A DNA stretch of 64,000 nucleotides from Streptomyces rimosus subsp. rimosus (GTDB lineage: Bacteria; Actinomycetota; Actinomycetes; Streptomycetales; Streptomycetaceae): the NCBI RefSeq assembly GCF_000720725.1, contig NZ_JOCQ01000006.1, forward strand, positions 1 to 64,000, in the 5' to 3' direction. The number at the start of each line of letters is the position of its first letter. Positions within the stretch are counted from its first letter, which is position 1. The notes below the pieces were generated by a model. The model ran no database searches, was not told the origin of the DNA, and worked only from the letters and a program-made list of their open reading frames with translations. Below, one piece after another: positions 8,683 to 17,540 of this stretch. Both the position numbers and the translations under genes were made by a program.

Positions 8683-11600
8683 CTACCGGGCGTTGAAGTA
8701 CTTGGCCTCCGGGTGGTGGATGACGATCGCGTCGGTGGACTGCTCGGGGTGCAGCTGGAACTCCTCGGAGAGCTGGACGCCGATGCGTTCCGGCCGCAGC
8801 AGGTCGGCGATCTTGGCCCGGTCCTCCAGGTCGGGGCAGGCCCCGTAGCCCAGCGAGAAGCGGGCGCCGCGGTACTTCAGCGCGAACATGTCCTCGACGT
8901 CGGCCGGGTCCTCGCCGGCGAAGCCCAGCTCGGCGCGGACGCGGGCGTGCCAGTACTCGGCCAGCGCCTCGGCGAGCTGGACGGACAGGCCGTGCAGCTC
9001 CAGGTAGTCGCGGTAGGAGTCGGAGGCGAACAGCTCCGCGGTGGCCTCGCCGATCTTCGAGCCGACGGTGACGACCTGGAGGCCGACCACGTCCCGCTCG
9101 CCGGACTCCTCCGGCCGGAAGAAGTCCGCCAGGCACAGCCGCCGGCCGCGGCGCTGGCGCGGGAAGGTGAAGCGGGTGCGCTCGGTGCCGTCCTCGTTGA
9201 GCAGGATCAGGTCGTCGCCCTTGGAGTAGCAGGGGAAGTACCCGTGGACGACGGCGGCCTCCAGGAGGTTCTCGGTCTGGAGCTTGTCCAGCCAGCCGCG
9301 CAGCCGGGGGCGTCCCTCGGTCTCGACCAGTTCCTCGTACGAGGGGCCGTCGCCCGTACGGTTCTGCTTGAGGCCCCACTGCCCCTTGAACAGGGCGCCC
9401 TCGTCCAGCCAGGACGCGTAGTCGGCGAGCTGGATGCCCTTGACGACGCGGGTGCCCCAGAAGGGCGGGGCGGGCACCGGGTTGTCGGTGGCCACGTCGG
9501 AGCGGACGGTGCCCTCCTCCGGCTCAGGCTCGGCGATCTGCACGTCGCGCTTGGGGACGCGGCGCTGCTTGAGCTCGGGCAGGCTGGCGCCGGGCACGCC
9601 GCGCTTGACGGCGATCAGGGCGTCCATCAGACGCAGGCCCTCGAAGGCGTCGCGGGCGTAGCGGACCTCGCCCTCGTAGATCTCGTGGAGGTCCTGCTCG
9701 ACGTAGGCGCGGGTCAGGGCGGCGCCGCCGAGGATGACGGGGAAGTCGGCCGCCATCTTGCGCTGGTTGAGCTCCTCCAGGTTCTCCTTCATGATCACCG
9801 TGGACTTGACCAGCAGCCCGGACATGCCGATGACGTCGGCGCGGTGTTCCTCGGCGGCTTCCAGGATGGCCGAAACCGGCTGCTTGATGCCGAGGTTGAC
9901 GACGTTGTAGCCGTTGTTGGACAGGATGATGTCGACCAGGTTCTTGCCGATGTCGTGCACATCGCCGCGGACGGTCGCCAGCACGATGGTGCCCTTGCCC
10001 TCCGCGTCGGACTTCTCCATGTGCGGCTCCAGATAGGCCACCGCGGTCTTCATGACCTCGGCGGACTGGAGCACGAACGGCAGCTGCATCTGGCCGGAGC
10101 CGAACAGCTCGCCGACGACCTTCATGCCCTCCAGCAGGGTGTCGTTGACGATGTCCAGGGCCGGGCGTTCGGCGAGCGCCGTGTCCAGGTCCGCCTCCAG
10201 GCCGTTCTTCTCGCCGTCGATGATGCGGCGCTGGAGGCGCTCCTCCAGGGGCAGCGCGAGCAGTTCCTCGGCCTTGCCGGCCTTCAGCGACTTGGCGGTG
10301 GCTCCCTCGAACAGCTCCAGCAGCTTCTGGAGCGGGTCGTAGCCCTCTTCGCGACGGTCGTAGATCAAGTCGAGGGCGACCTTGACCTGCTCCTCCTCCA
10401 GGCGGGCGATCGGCAGGATCTTGGAGGCGTGCACGATCGCCGAGTCCAGTCCGGCCTTGACGCACTCGTCCAGGAAGACGGAGTTCAGCACGATGCGGGC
10501 GGCCGGGTTGAGGCCGAAGGAGATGTTGGACAGGCCCAGTGTGGTCTGCACGTCGGGGTGACGCCGCTTCAGCTCGCGGATCGCCTCGATGGTGTTGACG
10601 CCGTCCTTGCGGGACTCCTCCTGGCCGGTGCAGATGGTGAAGGTCAGGCAGTCGATGAGGATGTCCGACTCGCGGATGCCCCAGTTCCCGGTCAGGTCGT
10701 CGATGATCCGCTCGGCGATGGCGACCTTGTGCCCGGCGGTACGGGCCTGGCCCTCCTCGTCGATGGTCAGCGCCATCAGGGCCGCGCCGTGCTCCCGGGC
10801 CAGCGCGGCGACCCGGGCGAAGCGGGACTCGGGCCCGGCGCCGTCCTCGTAGTTGACGGAGTTGATGACCGCGCGGCCGCCCAGCTTCTCCAGACCCGCC
10901 TGGATGACCGGGACCTCGGTGGAGTCCAGCACGATGGGCAGGGTGGAGGCGGTGGCGAAGCGGCCGGCCAGCTCCCGCATGTCGGCGACGCCGTCCCGGC
11001 CGACGTAGTCCACGCACAGGTCGAGCATGTGCGCGCCCTCGCGGATCTGGTCGCGGGCCATCTCCACGCAGTCGTCCCAGCGGCCCTCCAGCATGGCCTC
11101 GCGGAACTTCTTGGAGCCGTTGGCGTTGGTGCGCTCGCCGATCGCCAGGTAGGAGGTGTCCTGGCGGAACGGGACGGTCTGGTAGAGCGAGGCGGCGCCG
11201 GGCTCGGGGCGCGGGCTGCGCTCGGTGGGGGCCACGCCCCGTACCCGCTCGACGACCTGGCGCAGGTGCTCGGGGGTGGTGCCGCAGCAGCCGCCGACGA
11301 GCGAGAGCCCGTACTCGGAGACGAAGGTCTCCTGGGCGTCGGCCAGCTCGGCCGGGGTCAGCGGGTAGTGCGCGCCGTCCTTGCCGAGGACGGGCAGGCC
11401 GGCGTTGGGCATGCACGACAGCGGTACGCGGGCGTTGCGTGCCAGGTAGCGCAGGTGCTCGCTCATCTCGGCCGGGCCGGTGGCGCAGTTCAGGCCGATC
11501 ATGTCGATGCCCAGCGGCTCCAGCGCGGTCAGCGCGGCGCCGATCTCCGAGCCGAGCAGCATGGTGCCGGTGGTCTCGACGGTCACCGAGCAGATCACCG

Positions 11601-12192
11601 GCAGGTCGGTGCCGGTGGCGGCCAGGGCGCGGCGGGCGCCGAGGACGGCGGCCTTGGTCTGGAGCAGGTCCTGGGTGGTCTCCACGAGGAGCGCGTCGGC
11701 GCCGCCGGCGATCATGCCTTCGGCGTTCTTCTGGTAGGCGTCGCGCAGCGTCACGTAGTCGACGTGGCCGAGGGTGGGCAGCTTGGTGCCGGGGCCCATG
11801 GAGCCGAGCACCCAGCGCTGCTGCCCGGTCGAGGCGGTGAACGCGTCGGCGGCCTCGCGGGCGATGCGGGCGCCGGATTCGGACAGCTCGAAGACCCGCT
11901 CGGGAATGTCGTACTCGGCGAGGGCGGCGTGGTTGGCGCCGAAGGTGTTGGTCTCGACGCAGTCGACGCCGACCGCGAAATAGGCCTCGTGGACCGAGCG
12001 GACGATGTCCGGACGGGTGAGGTTCAGGATCTCGTTGCAGCCCTCCAGCTGCTGGAAGTCCTCCAGGGACGGGTCCTGCGCCTGGAGCATCGTCCCCATC
12101 GCCCCGTCGGCCACCACGACGCGGGAGGCGAGGGCCTCGCGGAGGGCCGTGGTGCGGGATGTGCTGGTGGACGATGGCGTGTACGAGGCCAT
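8683..12192 (-). CDS. metH: Cobalamin-dependent methionine synthase
   Basis: 1169-residue MetH transfers a methyl group from methyltetrahydrofolate to homocysteine through B12. Domains in order: homocysteine-binding (~1-330) with the zinc cysteines in IGLNCATGP and GGCCGTTPEH; pterin-binding (~345-610) with GERTNANGSKKF; B12 cap and B12-binding (~640-880) with the cobalt-ligating GDVHDIGKN; and the SAM-binding activation domain (~930-1165) ending in the HHPEAKYF region. All four modules are complete; the E. coli enzyme is slightly longer. Start ATG 12192 has AGGGGAG upstream. It diverges from gylR. I found no cobalamin or SAM riboswitch in the short leader. Confidence 0.97.
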   Translation of the reverse strand: MASYTPSSTSTSRTTALREALASRVVVADGAMGTMLQAQDPSLEDFQQLEGCNEILNLTRPDIVRSVHEAYFAVGVDCVETNTFGANHAALAEYDIPERVFELSESGARIAREAADAFTASTGQQRWVLGSMGPGTKLPTLGHVDYVTLRDAYQKNAEGMIAGGADALLVETTQDLLQTKAAVLGARRALAATGTDLPVICSVTVETTGTMLLGSEIGAALTALEPLGIDMIGLNCATGPAEMSEHLRYLARNARVPLSCMPNAGLPVLGKDGAHYPLTPAELADAQETFVSEYGLSLVGGCCGTTPEHLRQVVERVRGVAPTERSPRPEPGAASLYQTVPFRQDTSYLAIGERTNANGSKKFREAMLEGRWDDCVEMARDQIREGAHMLDLCVDYVGRDGVADMRELAGRFATASTLPIVLDSTEVPVIQAGLEKLGGRAVINSVNYEDGAGPESRFARVAALAREHGAALMALTIDEEGQARTAGHKVAIAERIIDDLTGNWGIRESDILIDCLTFTICTGQEESRKDGVNTIEAIRELKRRHPDVQTTLGLSNISFGLNPAARIVLNSVFLDECVKAGLDSAIVHASKILPIARLEEEQVKVALDLIYDRREEGYDPLQKLLELFEGATAKSLKAGKAEELLALPLEERLQRRIIDGEKNGLEADLDTALAERPALDIVNDTLLEGMKVVGELFGSGQMQLPFVLQSAEVMKTAVAYLEPHMEKSDAEGKGTIVLATVRGDVHDIGKNLVDIILSNNGYNVVNLGIKQPVSAILEAAEEHRADVIGMSGLLVKSTVIMKENLEELNQRKMAADFPVILGGAALTRAYVEQDLHEIYEGEVRYARDAFEGLRLMDALIAVKRGVPGASLPELKQRRVPKRDVQIAEPEPEEGTVRSDVATDNPVPAPPFWGTRVVKGIQLADYASWLDEGALFKGQWGLKQNRTGDGPSYEELVETEGRPRLRGWLDKLQTENLLEAAVVHGYFPCYSKGDDLILLNEDGTERTRFTFPRQRRGRRLCLADFFRPEESGERDVVGLQVVTVGSKIGEATAELFASDSYRDYLELHGLSVQLAEALAEYWHARVRAELGFAGEDPADVEDMFALKYRGARFSLGYGACPDLEDRAKIADLLRPERIGVQLSEEFQLHPEQSTDAIVIHHPEAKYFNAR

Positions 12193-12350
12193 GGAGGTGC
12201 TCCCCTGGTTGCGACGGCTGTCGGCTTTGCGTCTTCCGGTGGAAGGCGCACCCGGTCAGGGTAGCGGGCGGCGCCGCCCGGGGCCCGGCCGTCCCACGGC
12301 GTGGACTCGGCCAAGATCATTGACATGGCTCGGTCGACTGCCGGAGGGTC

Positions 12351-12415
12351 GGCATTCACCGATATCGTTCAGCATTGCCGAACCGCTCCTGGAGCCGCCC
12401 GGCACTGTTGAACAC
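12351..12415. promoter_or_regulatory. Candidate GylR operator cluster upstream of gylR
   Basis: Three related 15-mers start at 12351 (GGCATTCACCGATAT), 12371 (AGCATTGCCGAACCG) and 12401 (GGCACTGTTGAACAC). Their spacing of 20 and 30 bp is close to whole helical turns. The third is nearly identical to a site before glpF (13325). IclR-family GylR is known to autoregulate and to control the glycerol operon in Streptomyces. That these exact bases are its sites is my inference from the repetition. Confidence 0.6.
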
Positions 12416-12461
12416 TGCACCACACCACCCGCTCCACACCGCTCGACCCGGAGGTCTCCCG

Positions 12462-13235
12462 ATGGCACGGAACATCCAGTCACTGGAACGTGCCGCCGCG
12501 ATGCTGCGGCTGCTGGCCGGCGGTGAGCGGCGGCTGGGGCTCTCCGACATCTCCTCCGCGCTGGGCCTGGCCAAGGGCACCGCGCACGGCATCCTGCGCA
12601 CCCTCCAGCAGGAGGGCTTCGTCGAGCAGGACCCGGCCTCAGGCCGCTACCAGCTGGGCGCTGAGCTGCTGCGGCTCGGCAACAGCTATCTGGACGTGCA
12701 CGAGCTGCGCGCCCGCGCCCTGGTGTGGACGGACGACCTGGCGCGCTCCAGCGGTGAGAGCGTCTACCTGGGCGTGCTGCACCAGCAGGGCGTGCTGATC
12801 GTGCACCACGTCTTCCGGCCCGACGACAGCCGCCAGGTGCTGGAGGTCGGCGCGATGCACCCGCTGCACAGCACAGCGCTGGGCAAGGTGCTGACCGCGT
12901 ACGACCCGGTGGCGCACAGCGAGGCGGCGGAGGCCGAGCGGCAGGCGTTCACGCCGCGCACGGTGACCGCCCTGGACGAGCTGGAAGGCGTACTGGACCT
13001 GACCCGGGCGCGGGGCTGGGCGGCCGACGTGGAGGAGACCTGGGAGGGCGTGGCGTCGGTGGCCGCGCCCATCCACGACCGGCGGCGGATGCCGGTGGGC
13101 GCGGTGGGCGTCACGGGCGCCGTGGAGCGGGTCTGCCGGGACGGCGAGCCGGGTGAGCTGCGGCCGGAAATCGTCGCGGCTGTGAGGGATTGCGCACGTG
13201 CGGTCTCCCGTGACCTGGGCGCAGGGCGATTCTGA
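12462..13235 (+). CDS. gylR: IclR-family regulator of the glycerol operon
   Basis: 257-residue regulator. The N-terminal winged helix-turn-helix (~1-65) includes LGLSDISSALGLAKGTAHGILRTLQQEGFV. The C-terminal IclR effector domain (~75-250) includes HPLHSTALGKVLTAY and the VASVAAPIHD segment. Start ATG 12462 follows GGAGG at a 7-base spacing. Length, family and position immediately upstream of glpF-glpK-glpD match Streptomyces GylR, which represses the glycerol genes and itself and is relieved by glycerol-3-phosphate. It is transcribed separately from the operon, across a 226-bp gap holding the operon promoter. Confidence 0.93.
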   Translation: MARNIQSLERAAAMLRLLAGGERRLGLSDISSALGLAKGTAHGILRTLQQEGFVEQDPASGRYQLGAELLRLGNSYLDVHELRARALVWTDDLARSSGESVYLGVLHQQGVLIVHHVFRPDDSRQVLEVGAMHPLHSTALGKVLTAYDPVAHSEAAEAERQAFTPRTVTALDELEGVLDLTRARGWAADVEETWEGVASVAAPIHDRRRMPVGAVGVTGAVERVCRDGEPGELRPEIVAAVRDCARAVSRDLGAGRF

Positions 13236-13281
13236 CCGCTTATGCCCCATATGTTCACCTAAGTTTTCAGTCACAGAACCC

Positions 13282-13339
13282 TTGACGGGGTGCTACGTGT
13301 GAAGAAAACTGCCGTTCGTCGGTCGGCATTGTCGAACAC
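13282..13339 (+). promoter_or_regulatory. glpFKD promoter region with candidate GylR site
   Basis: A -35-like TTGACG lies at 13282-13287; no good -10 can be assigned. The 15-mer GGCATTGTCGAACAC at 13325-13339 matches the one at 12401 before gylR in 13 of 15 bases. Its position downstream of the putative -35 would suit repression. The roughly 120 bases that follow are leader up to the glpF start. Confidence 0.5.
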
Positions 13340-13461
13340 CTAACGACAATATTGGTTATGGTGGACAGCGCCGGAGGCCGACCAACGCCCTCTCGGAGGG
13401 CGCGGACCTCGGAGGGACCCGGGGTCCGCCTTCCCCTGGACGAAGGACAAAGGAGTCGCGG

Positions 13462-14250
13462 GTGTCCAGCTCCGACATCTTCATCAGCGAGACCATCGGT
13501 ACCGCTGTTCTGATCCTGCTGGGCGGTGGCGTCTGCGCCGCCGTCACGCTCAAGCGCTCAAAGGCGTTCAACTCGGGTTGGGTGGCCATCACCTTCGGGT
13601 GGGGCTTCGCCGTACTGACCGGCGCGTACATCGCGACCAAGTCCGGTGCCCACCTGAACCCCGCGGTCACCGTGGGACTGGCCATCAAGGGCGGAACGCC
13701 CTGGAGCGACGTGCCGGTGTACTTCGCCGGTGAGCTGTTCGGCGCCATGATCGGTGCGGTACTCGTCTGGCTGGCCTACTACGGCCACTTCAAGGCCCAT
13801 CTGACCGACCCCGAGATCGTGGGCGAGCAGAGCGGCCAGGAAGGCATGGTCGACAAGGCGGCGGCCCCCAAGGCCGGCCCGGTTCTCGGCGTCTTCTCCA
13901 CCGGACCCGAGATCCGCAACGCGGTGCAGAACCTGACCACGGAGGTCATCGCCACCATCGTGCTCGTGCTGGCGATCCTCACGCAGGGCCTCAGCGACAA
14001 CGGCAAGGGCGTCGGCGTCATCGGGGCACTGCTGACCGCGTTCGTGGTCGTCGGCATCGGTCTGTCGCTGGGCGGCCCGACCGGCTACGCGATCAACCCG
14101 GTCCGCGACCTCGGTCCGCGTATCGTCCACTCGCTGCTTCCGCTGCCGAACAAGGGCGGGTCGGACTGGGGATACGCCTGGATCCCGGTCGTCGGTCCGC
14201 TGCTCGGCGGCGCGATCGCCGGTGGTATCTACAACCTCGCGTTCGCCTGA
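13462..14250 (+). CDS. glpF: Glycerol facilitator (aquaglyceroporin)
   Basis: 262-residue MIP-family channel with six predicted membrane helices, giving diffusion of glycerol across the membrane. The first pore loop is GAHLNPAVTVG with the normal NPA. The second loop is GYAINPVRDLGPRI, so the second NPA box reads NPV here, while the following Arg-Asp typical of glycerol channels is kept. Start GTG 13462 follows AAGGAG. It is the first gene of the glycerol operon, 42 bp before glpK. Confidence 0.93.
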   Translation: MSSSDIFISETIGTAVLILLGGGVCAAVTLKRSKAFNSGWVAITFGWGFAVLTGAYIATKSGAHLNPAVTVGLAIKGGTPWSDVPVYFAGELFGAMIGAVLVWLAYYGHFKAHLTDPEIVGEQSGQEGMVDKAAAPKAGPVLGVFSTGPEIRNAVQNLTTEVIATIVLVLAILTQGLSDNGKGVGVIGALLTAFVVVGIGLSLGGPTGYAINPVRDLGPRIVHSLLPLPNKGGSDWGYAWIPVVGPLLGGAIAGGIYNLAFA

Positions 14251-14292
14251 GCCGCGCCGCCCGCACCGAAGACTTTTGGAGCACAGACACCC

Positions 14293-15834
14293 ATGAGCGA
14301 CAACCACAGCACCGCCTCGCACGGCCACGGCCCGTTCATCGCGGCCATCGACCAGGGCACCACGTCCAGCCGCTGCATCGTGTTCGACAAGGACGGCCGC
14401 ATCGTCTCGGTCGACCAGAAGGAGCACGAACAGATCTTCCCCAAGCCGGGGTGGGTCGAGCACGACGCCAAGGAGATCTGGGAGAACGTCCAGCAGGTCG
14501 TGGCCGGCGCCGTCGAGAAGGCCGGCATCACCGCCAAGGACGTCAAGGCCATCGGCATCACCAATCAGCGCGAGACCACGCTGATGTGGGACAAGAAGAC
14601 CGGTGAGCCGGTCCACAACGCCATCGTCTGGCAGGACACCCGTACCGACGCGCTCTGCCGCGAGCTGGGCCGCAACGTCGGCAAGGACCGCTTCCGCCGC
14701 GAGACCGGCCTGCCGCTGGCCTCCTACTTCGCCGCCCCGAAGATCCGCTGGCTGCTGGACAACGTCGAGGGCCTGCGCGAGCGCGCCGAGGCCGGCGACA
14801 TCCTCTTCGGCACCATGGACTCCTGGGTCATCTGGAACCTGACCGGCGGCGCCGAGGGCGGCGTGCACGTCACCGACGTCACCAACGCCTCGCGCACCCT
14901 CCTGATGAACCTGCGCAAGCTGGAGTGGGACGAGAAGATCCTGCACTCCATCGACATCCCGGCGGCGGTGCTGCCGGAGATCCGCTCGTCGGCCGAGGTG
15001 TACGGCACCGCCGCCGCGGGCGCGCTGGCCGGCGTGCCGGTCGCCTCGGCACTGGGCGACCAGCAGGCGGCCCTGTTCGGCCAGACCTGCTACGACAAGG
15101 GCGAGGCCAAGTCCACGTACGGCACCGGCACCTTCATGCTGATGAACACCGGTGACGAGCCCGTCAACTCCTACAACGGGCTGCTGACCACGGTCGGCTA
15201 CCGCATCGGCGACCAGGACCCGGTGTACGCGCTGGAGGGCTCGATCGCCGTCACCGGTTCGCTGGTGCAGTGGATGCGCGACCAGATGGGCCTGATCAAC
15301 TCGGCCGCCGAGATCGAGACGCTGGCGTCCACCGTCGAGGACAACGGCGGCGCGTACTTCGTCCCGGCCTTCTCCGGCCTGTTCGCCCCCTACTGGCGCT
15401 CCGACGCGCGCGGCGTGATCGCGGGCCTGACCCGCTACGTCACCAAGGCGCACATCGCCCGCGCCGTGCTTGAGGCCACCGCCTGGCAGACCCGCGAGAT
15501 CACCGACGCCATGACCAAGGACTCCGGCGTCGACCTGACCTCGCTGAAGGTCGACGGCGGCATGACCTCCAACAACCTGCTGATGCAGACCATCTCGGAC
15601 TTCCTGGACGCCCCCGTGGTGCGCCCGATGGTGGCCGAGACGACCTGCCTCGGCGCCGCCTACGCCGCCGGTCTGGCCGTCGGCTTCTGGCCGGACACCG
15701 ACGCGCTGCGCGCCAACTGGCGCCGGGCCGCCGAGTGGACCCCCCGCATGGACGCGGAGACCCGCGACCGCGAGTACAAGAACTGGCTCAAGGCCGTCGA
15801 GCGGACCATGGGCTGGATCGACGACGAGAGCTGA
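14293..15834 (+). CDS. glpK: Glycerol kinase
   Basis: 513-residue FGGY-family kinase converting glycerol and ATP to glycerol-3-phosphate in the cytosol. Visible are the N-terminal phosphate loop AIDQGTTSSRCIVFD, GITNQRETTLMWDKKTG, the substrate region MDSWVIWNLTG, the ATP-site block STYGTGTFMLMNTG and VDGGMTSNNLLMQ. Full family length (E. coli is 502). It lies between the channel and the dehydrogenase, 42 bp after glpF and 12 bp before glpD. Its product is the probable GylR inducer. Confidence 0.97.
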   Translation: MSDNHSTASHGHGPFIAAIDQGTTSSRCIVFDKDGRIVSVDQKEHEQIFPKPGWVEHDAKEIWENVQQVVAGAVEKAGITAKDVKAIGITNQRETTLMWDKKTGEPVHNAIVWQDTRTDALCRELGRNVGKDRFRRETGLPLASYFAAPKIRWLLDNVEGLRERAEAGDILFGTMDSWVIWNLTGGAEGGVHVTDVTNASRTLLMNLRKLEWDEKILHSIDIPAAVLPEIRSSAEVYGTAAAGALAGVPVASALGDQQAALFGQTCYDKGEAKSTYGTGTFMLMNTGDEPVNSYNGLLTTVGYRIGDQDPVYALEGSIAVTGSLVQWMRDQMGLINSAAEIETLASTVEDNGGAYFVPAFSGLFAPYWRSDARGVIAGLTRYVTKAHIARAVLEATAWQTREITDAMTKDSGVDLTSLKVDGGMTSNNLLMQTISDFLDAPVVRPMVAETTCLGAAYAAGLAVGFWPDTDALRANWRRAAEWTPRMDAETRDREYKNWLKAVERTMGWIDDES

Positions 15835-15846
15835 CGAGGAGTAATC

Positions 15847-17457
15847 ATGAGCACCCTGCAGAGCGTCCCGGCCCTCGGGACGCACCCGGCCGACGGTTCG
15901 AACCCGAGCCGCGCCGAGACTCGGGAGCGGCTTTCCAAGGCGACGTACGACCTCCTGGTGATCGGCGGCGGCATCCTGGGCATCTCCACCGCCTGGCACG
16001 CCGCGCAGTCGGGGCTGCGGGTTGCGCTGGTGGACGCCGGCGACTTCGCCGGCGCCACCTCCTCCGCCTCCTCCAAGCTGCTGCACGGCGGCCTGCGCTA
16101 CCTGCAGACCGGCGCCGTCAAGCTGGTGGCGGAGAACCACTTCGAGCGCCGCGCGGTCTCGCGTGAGGTGGCCCCCCACCTCGCCAACCCGCTCACCTTC
16201 TACCTGCCGGTCTACAAGGGCGGCCCGCACGGCGCGGCCAAGCTGGGCGCGGGCGTCTTCGCGTACTCGGCGCTGTCCGCCTTCGGCGACGGCGTCGGCC
16301 ACGTCATCAGCCCGGCCAAGGCCCAGCGGGACGTGCCGGAGCTGCGTACGGACAACCTGAAGGCCGTGGCCGTGTACGGCGACGACCAGATGAACGACGC
16401 GCGGATGGCCCTGATGACGGTCCGCGCGGCGGTCGCCGCGGGCGCCACCGTGCTGAACCACGCCGAGGTCACCGGCCTGCGGTTCACGCAGGGCCGGGTC
16501 ACCGGCGCCGAGCTGAAGGACGGCACCGACGGCACCGAGTTCGGTGTCAACGCGCGCCTGGTCCTGAACGCGACCGGCCCGTGGGTCGACCACCTGCGCA
16601 AGATGGAGAACCCGAACGCGGCGCCCTCCATCCGCCTGTCCAAGGGCGCGCACCTGGTCCTCAAGCGCACCTCCCCCTGGAAGGCGGCGCTGGCCACCCC
16701 GATCGACAAGTACCGCATCACCTTCGCCCTCCCCTGGGAGGACATGCTGCTGCTCGGTACGACCGACGAGGAGTACGAGGGCGACCCGGCGGACGTCCGC
16801 GTCACCGAGAAGGACACCGCGCAGATCCTGGACGAGGCGGCCTTCTCCGTCCGCGACCAGCAGCTCTCGCGTGACCTGATCACGTACTCCTTCGCGGGCC
16901 TGCGGGTGCTGCCGGGCGGCCCCGGCGACACCTCCAAGGCCAAGCGCGAGACCGTCGTCACCGAGGGCGCGGGCGGCATGCTCTCGGTCGCGGGCGGCAA
17001 GTGGACGACGTTCCGCCACATCGGCCGTACGGTCATGAACAAGCTGGCGGCGCTGCCCGGCCACCCGCTGGCCGAGGACATGGAGCCGATCTCGCGGCTG
17101 CCGAAGAAGCTCCCGCTGCCGGGCATCGCCAACCCGAACGCGGTGGCCCACCGGCTGCTCGTCGACGGCTCGGCCCCCGGCCCGCGCATGGCGCCGGAGA
17201 CCGCCCGTCACCTGGCCACCCACTACGGCTCGCTGTCCTTCGACATCGCGCGCCTGGCCAACGAGGACCCGGCCCTCGCCGAGCGCATCCACCCGGACGC
17301 GCCGGAGATCTGGGCCCAGGTCGTCTACGCCCGGGACCACGAGTGGGCGGAGACGGTGGACGACGTGCTGCGCCGCCGCACCACGCTGACCATCCGCGGC
17401 CTGGACTCGGAGGACGTCCGGGCGCGGGCCAAGGAGATACTGGAGCAGCGCGGCTGA
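15847..17457 (+). CDS. glpD: FAD-dependent glycerol-3-phosphate dehydrogenase
   Basis: 536-residue flavoenzyme that oxidises glycerol-3-phosphate to dihydroxyacetone phosphate and passes electrons to the quinone pool at the membrane. The Rossmann FAD motif is DLLVIGGGILGISTAWHAAQSG (Gly-x-Gly-x-x-Gly about 41-46), followed by SSASSKLLHGGLRYLQ. The central DAO domain ends near GGKWTTFR, and a C-terminal helical domain of about 130 residues completes GlpD. ATG 15847 has GAGGAG 6 bases upstream. It is the last gene of the operon and is followed at once by a strong terminator. Confidence 0.96.
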   Translation: MSTLQSVPALGTHPADGSNPSRAETRERLSKATYDLLVIGGGILGISTAWHAAQSGLRVALVDAGDFAGATSSASSKLLHGGLRYLQTGAVKLVAENHFERRAVSREVAPHLANPLTFYLPVYKGGPHGAAKLGAGVFAYSALSAFGDGVGHVISPAKAQRDVPELRTDNLKAVAVYGDDQMNDARMALMTVRAAVAAGATVLNHAEVTGLRFTQGRVTGAELKDGTDGTEFGVNARLVLNATGPWVDHLRKMENPNAAPSIRLSKGAHLVLKRTSPWKAALATPIDKYRITFALPWEDMLLLGTTDEEYEGDPADVRVTEKDTAQILDEAAFSVRDQQLSRDLITYSFAGLRVLPGGPGDTSKAKRETVVTEGAGGMLSVAGGKWTTFRHIGRTVMNKLAALPGHPLAEDMEPISRLPKKLPLPGIANPNAVAHRLLVDGSAPGPRMAPETARHLATHYGSLSFDIARLANEDPALAERIHPDAPEIWAQVVYARDHEWAETVDDVLRRRTTLTIRGLDSEDVRARAKEILEQRG

Positions 17458-17481
17458 CGTTCCGTCACCCGTTGCCGTCAC

Positions 17482-17514
17482 GAGGGCGGCTCCCCGTTTC
17501 GGGGAGCCGCCCTC
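17482..17514. terminator. Terminator after glpFKD
   Basis: A perfect 15-bp stem, GAGGGCGGCTCCCCG, with its complement around a TTT loop. It lies between glpD and the convergent GMC oxidoreductase gene and can serve both strands. Confidence 0.85.
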
Positions 17515-17540
17515 CGGCGTGTCCGCGGCCGTTGTCCCCG

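Noticed and set aside
8617..12264. Very long rightward open frame (about 1215 codons) opposite metH
   Set aside because: It is the antisense shadow of metH: low-complexity Gly/Val/Leu-rich translation with no domain or ribosome-binding site, caused by high GC.
12193..12350. Cobalamin or SAM riboswitch before metH
   Set aside because: I could not find a B12 box or S-box core in the leader, and no long structured stretch is evident.
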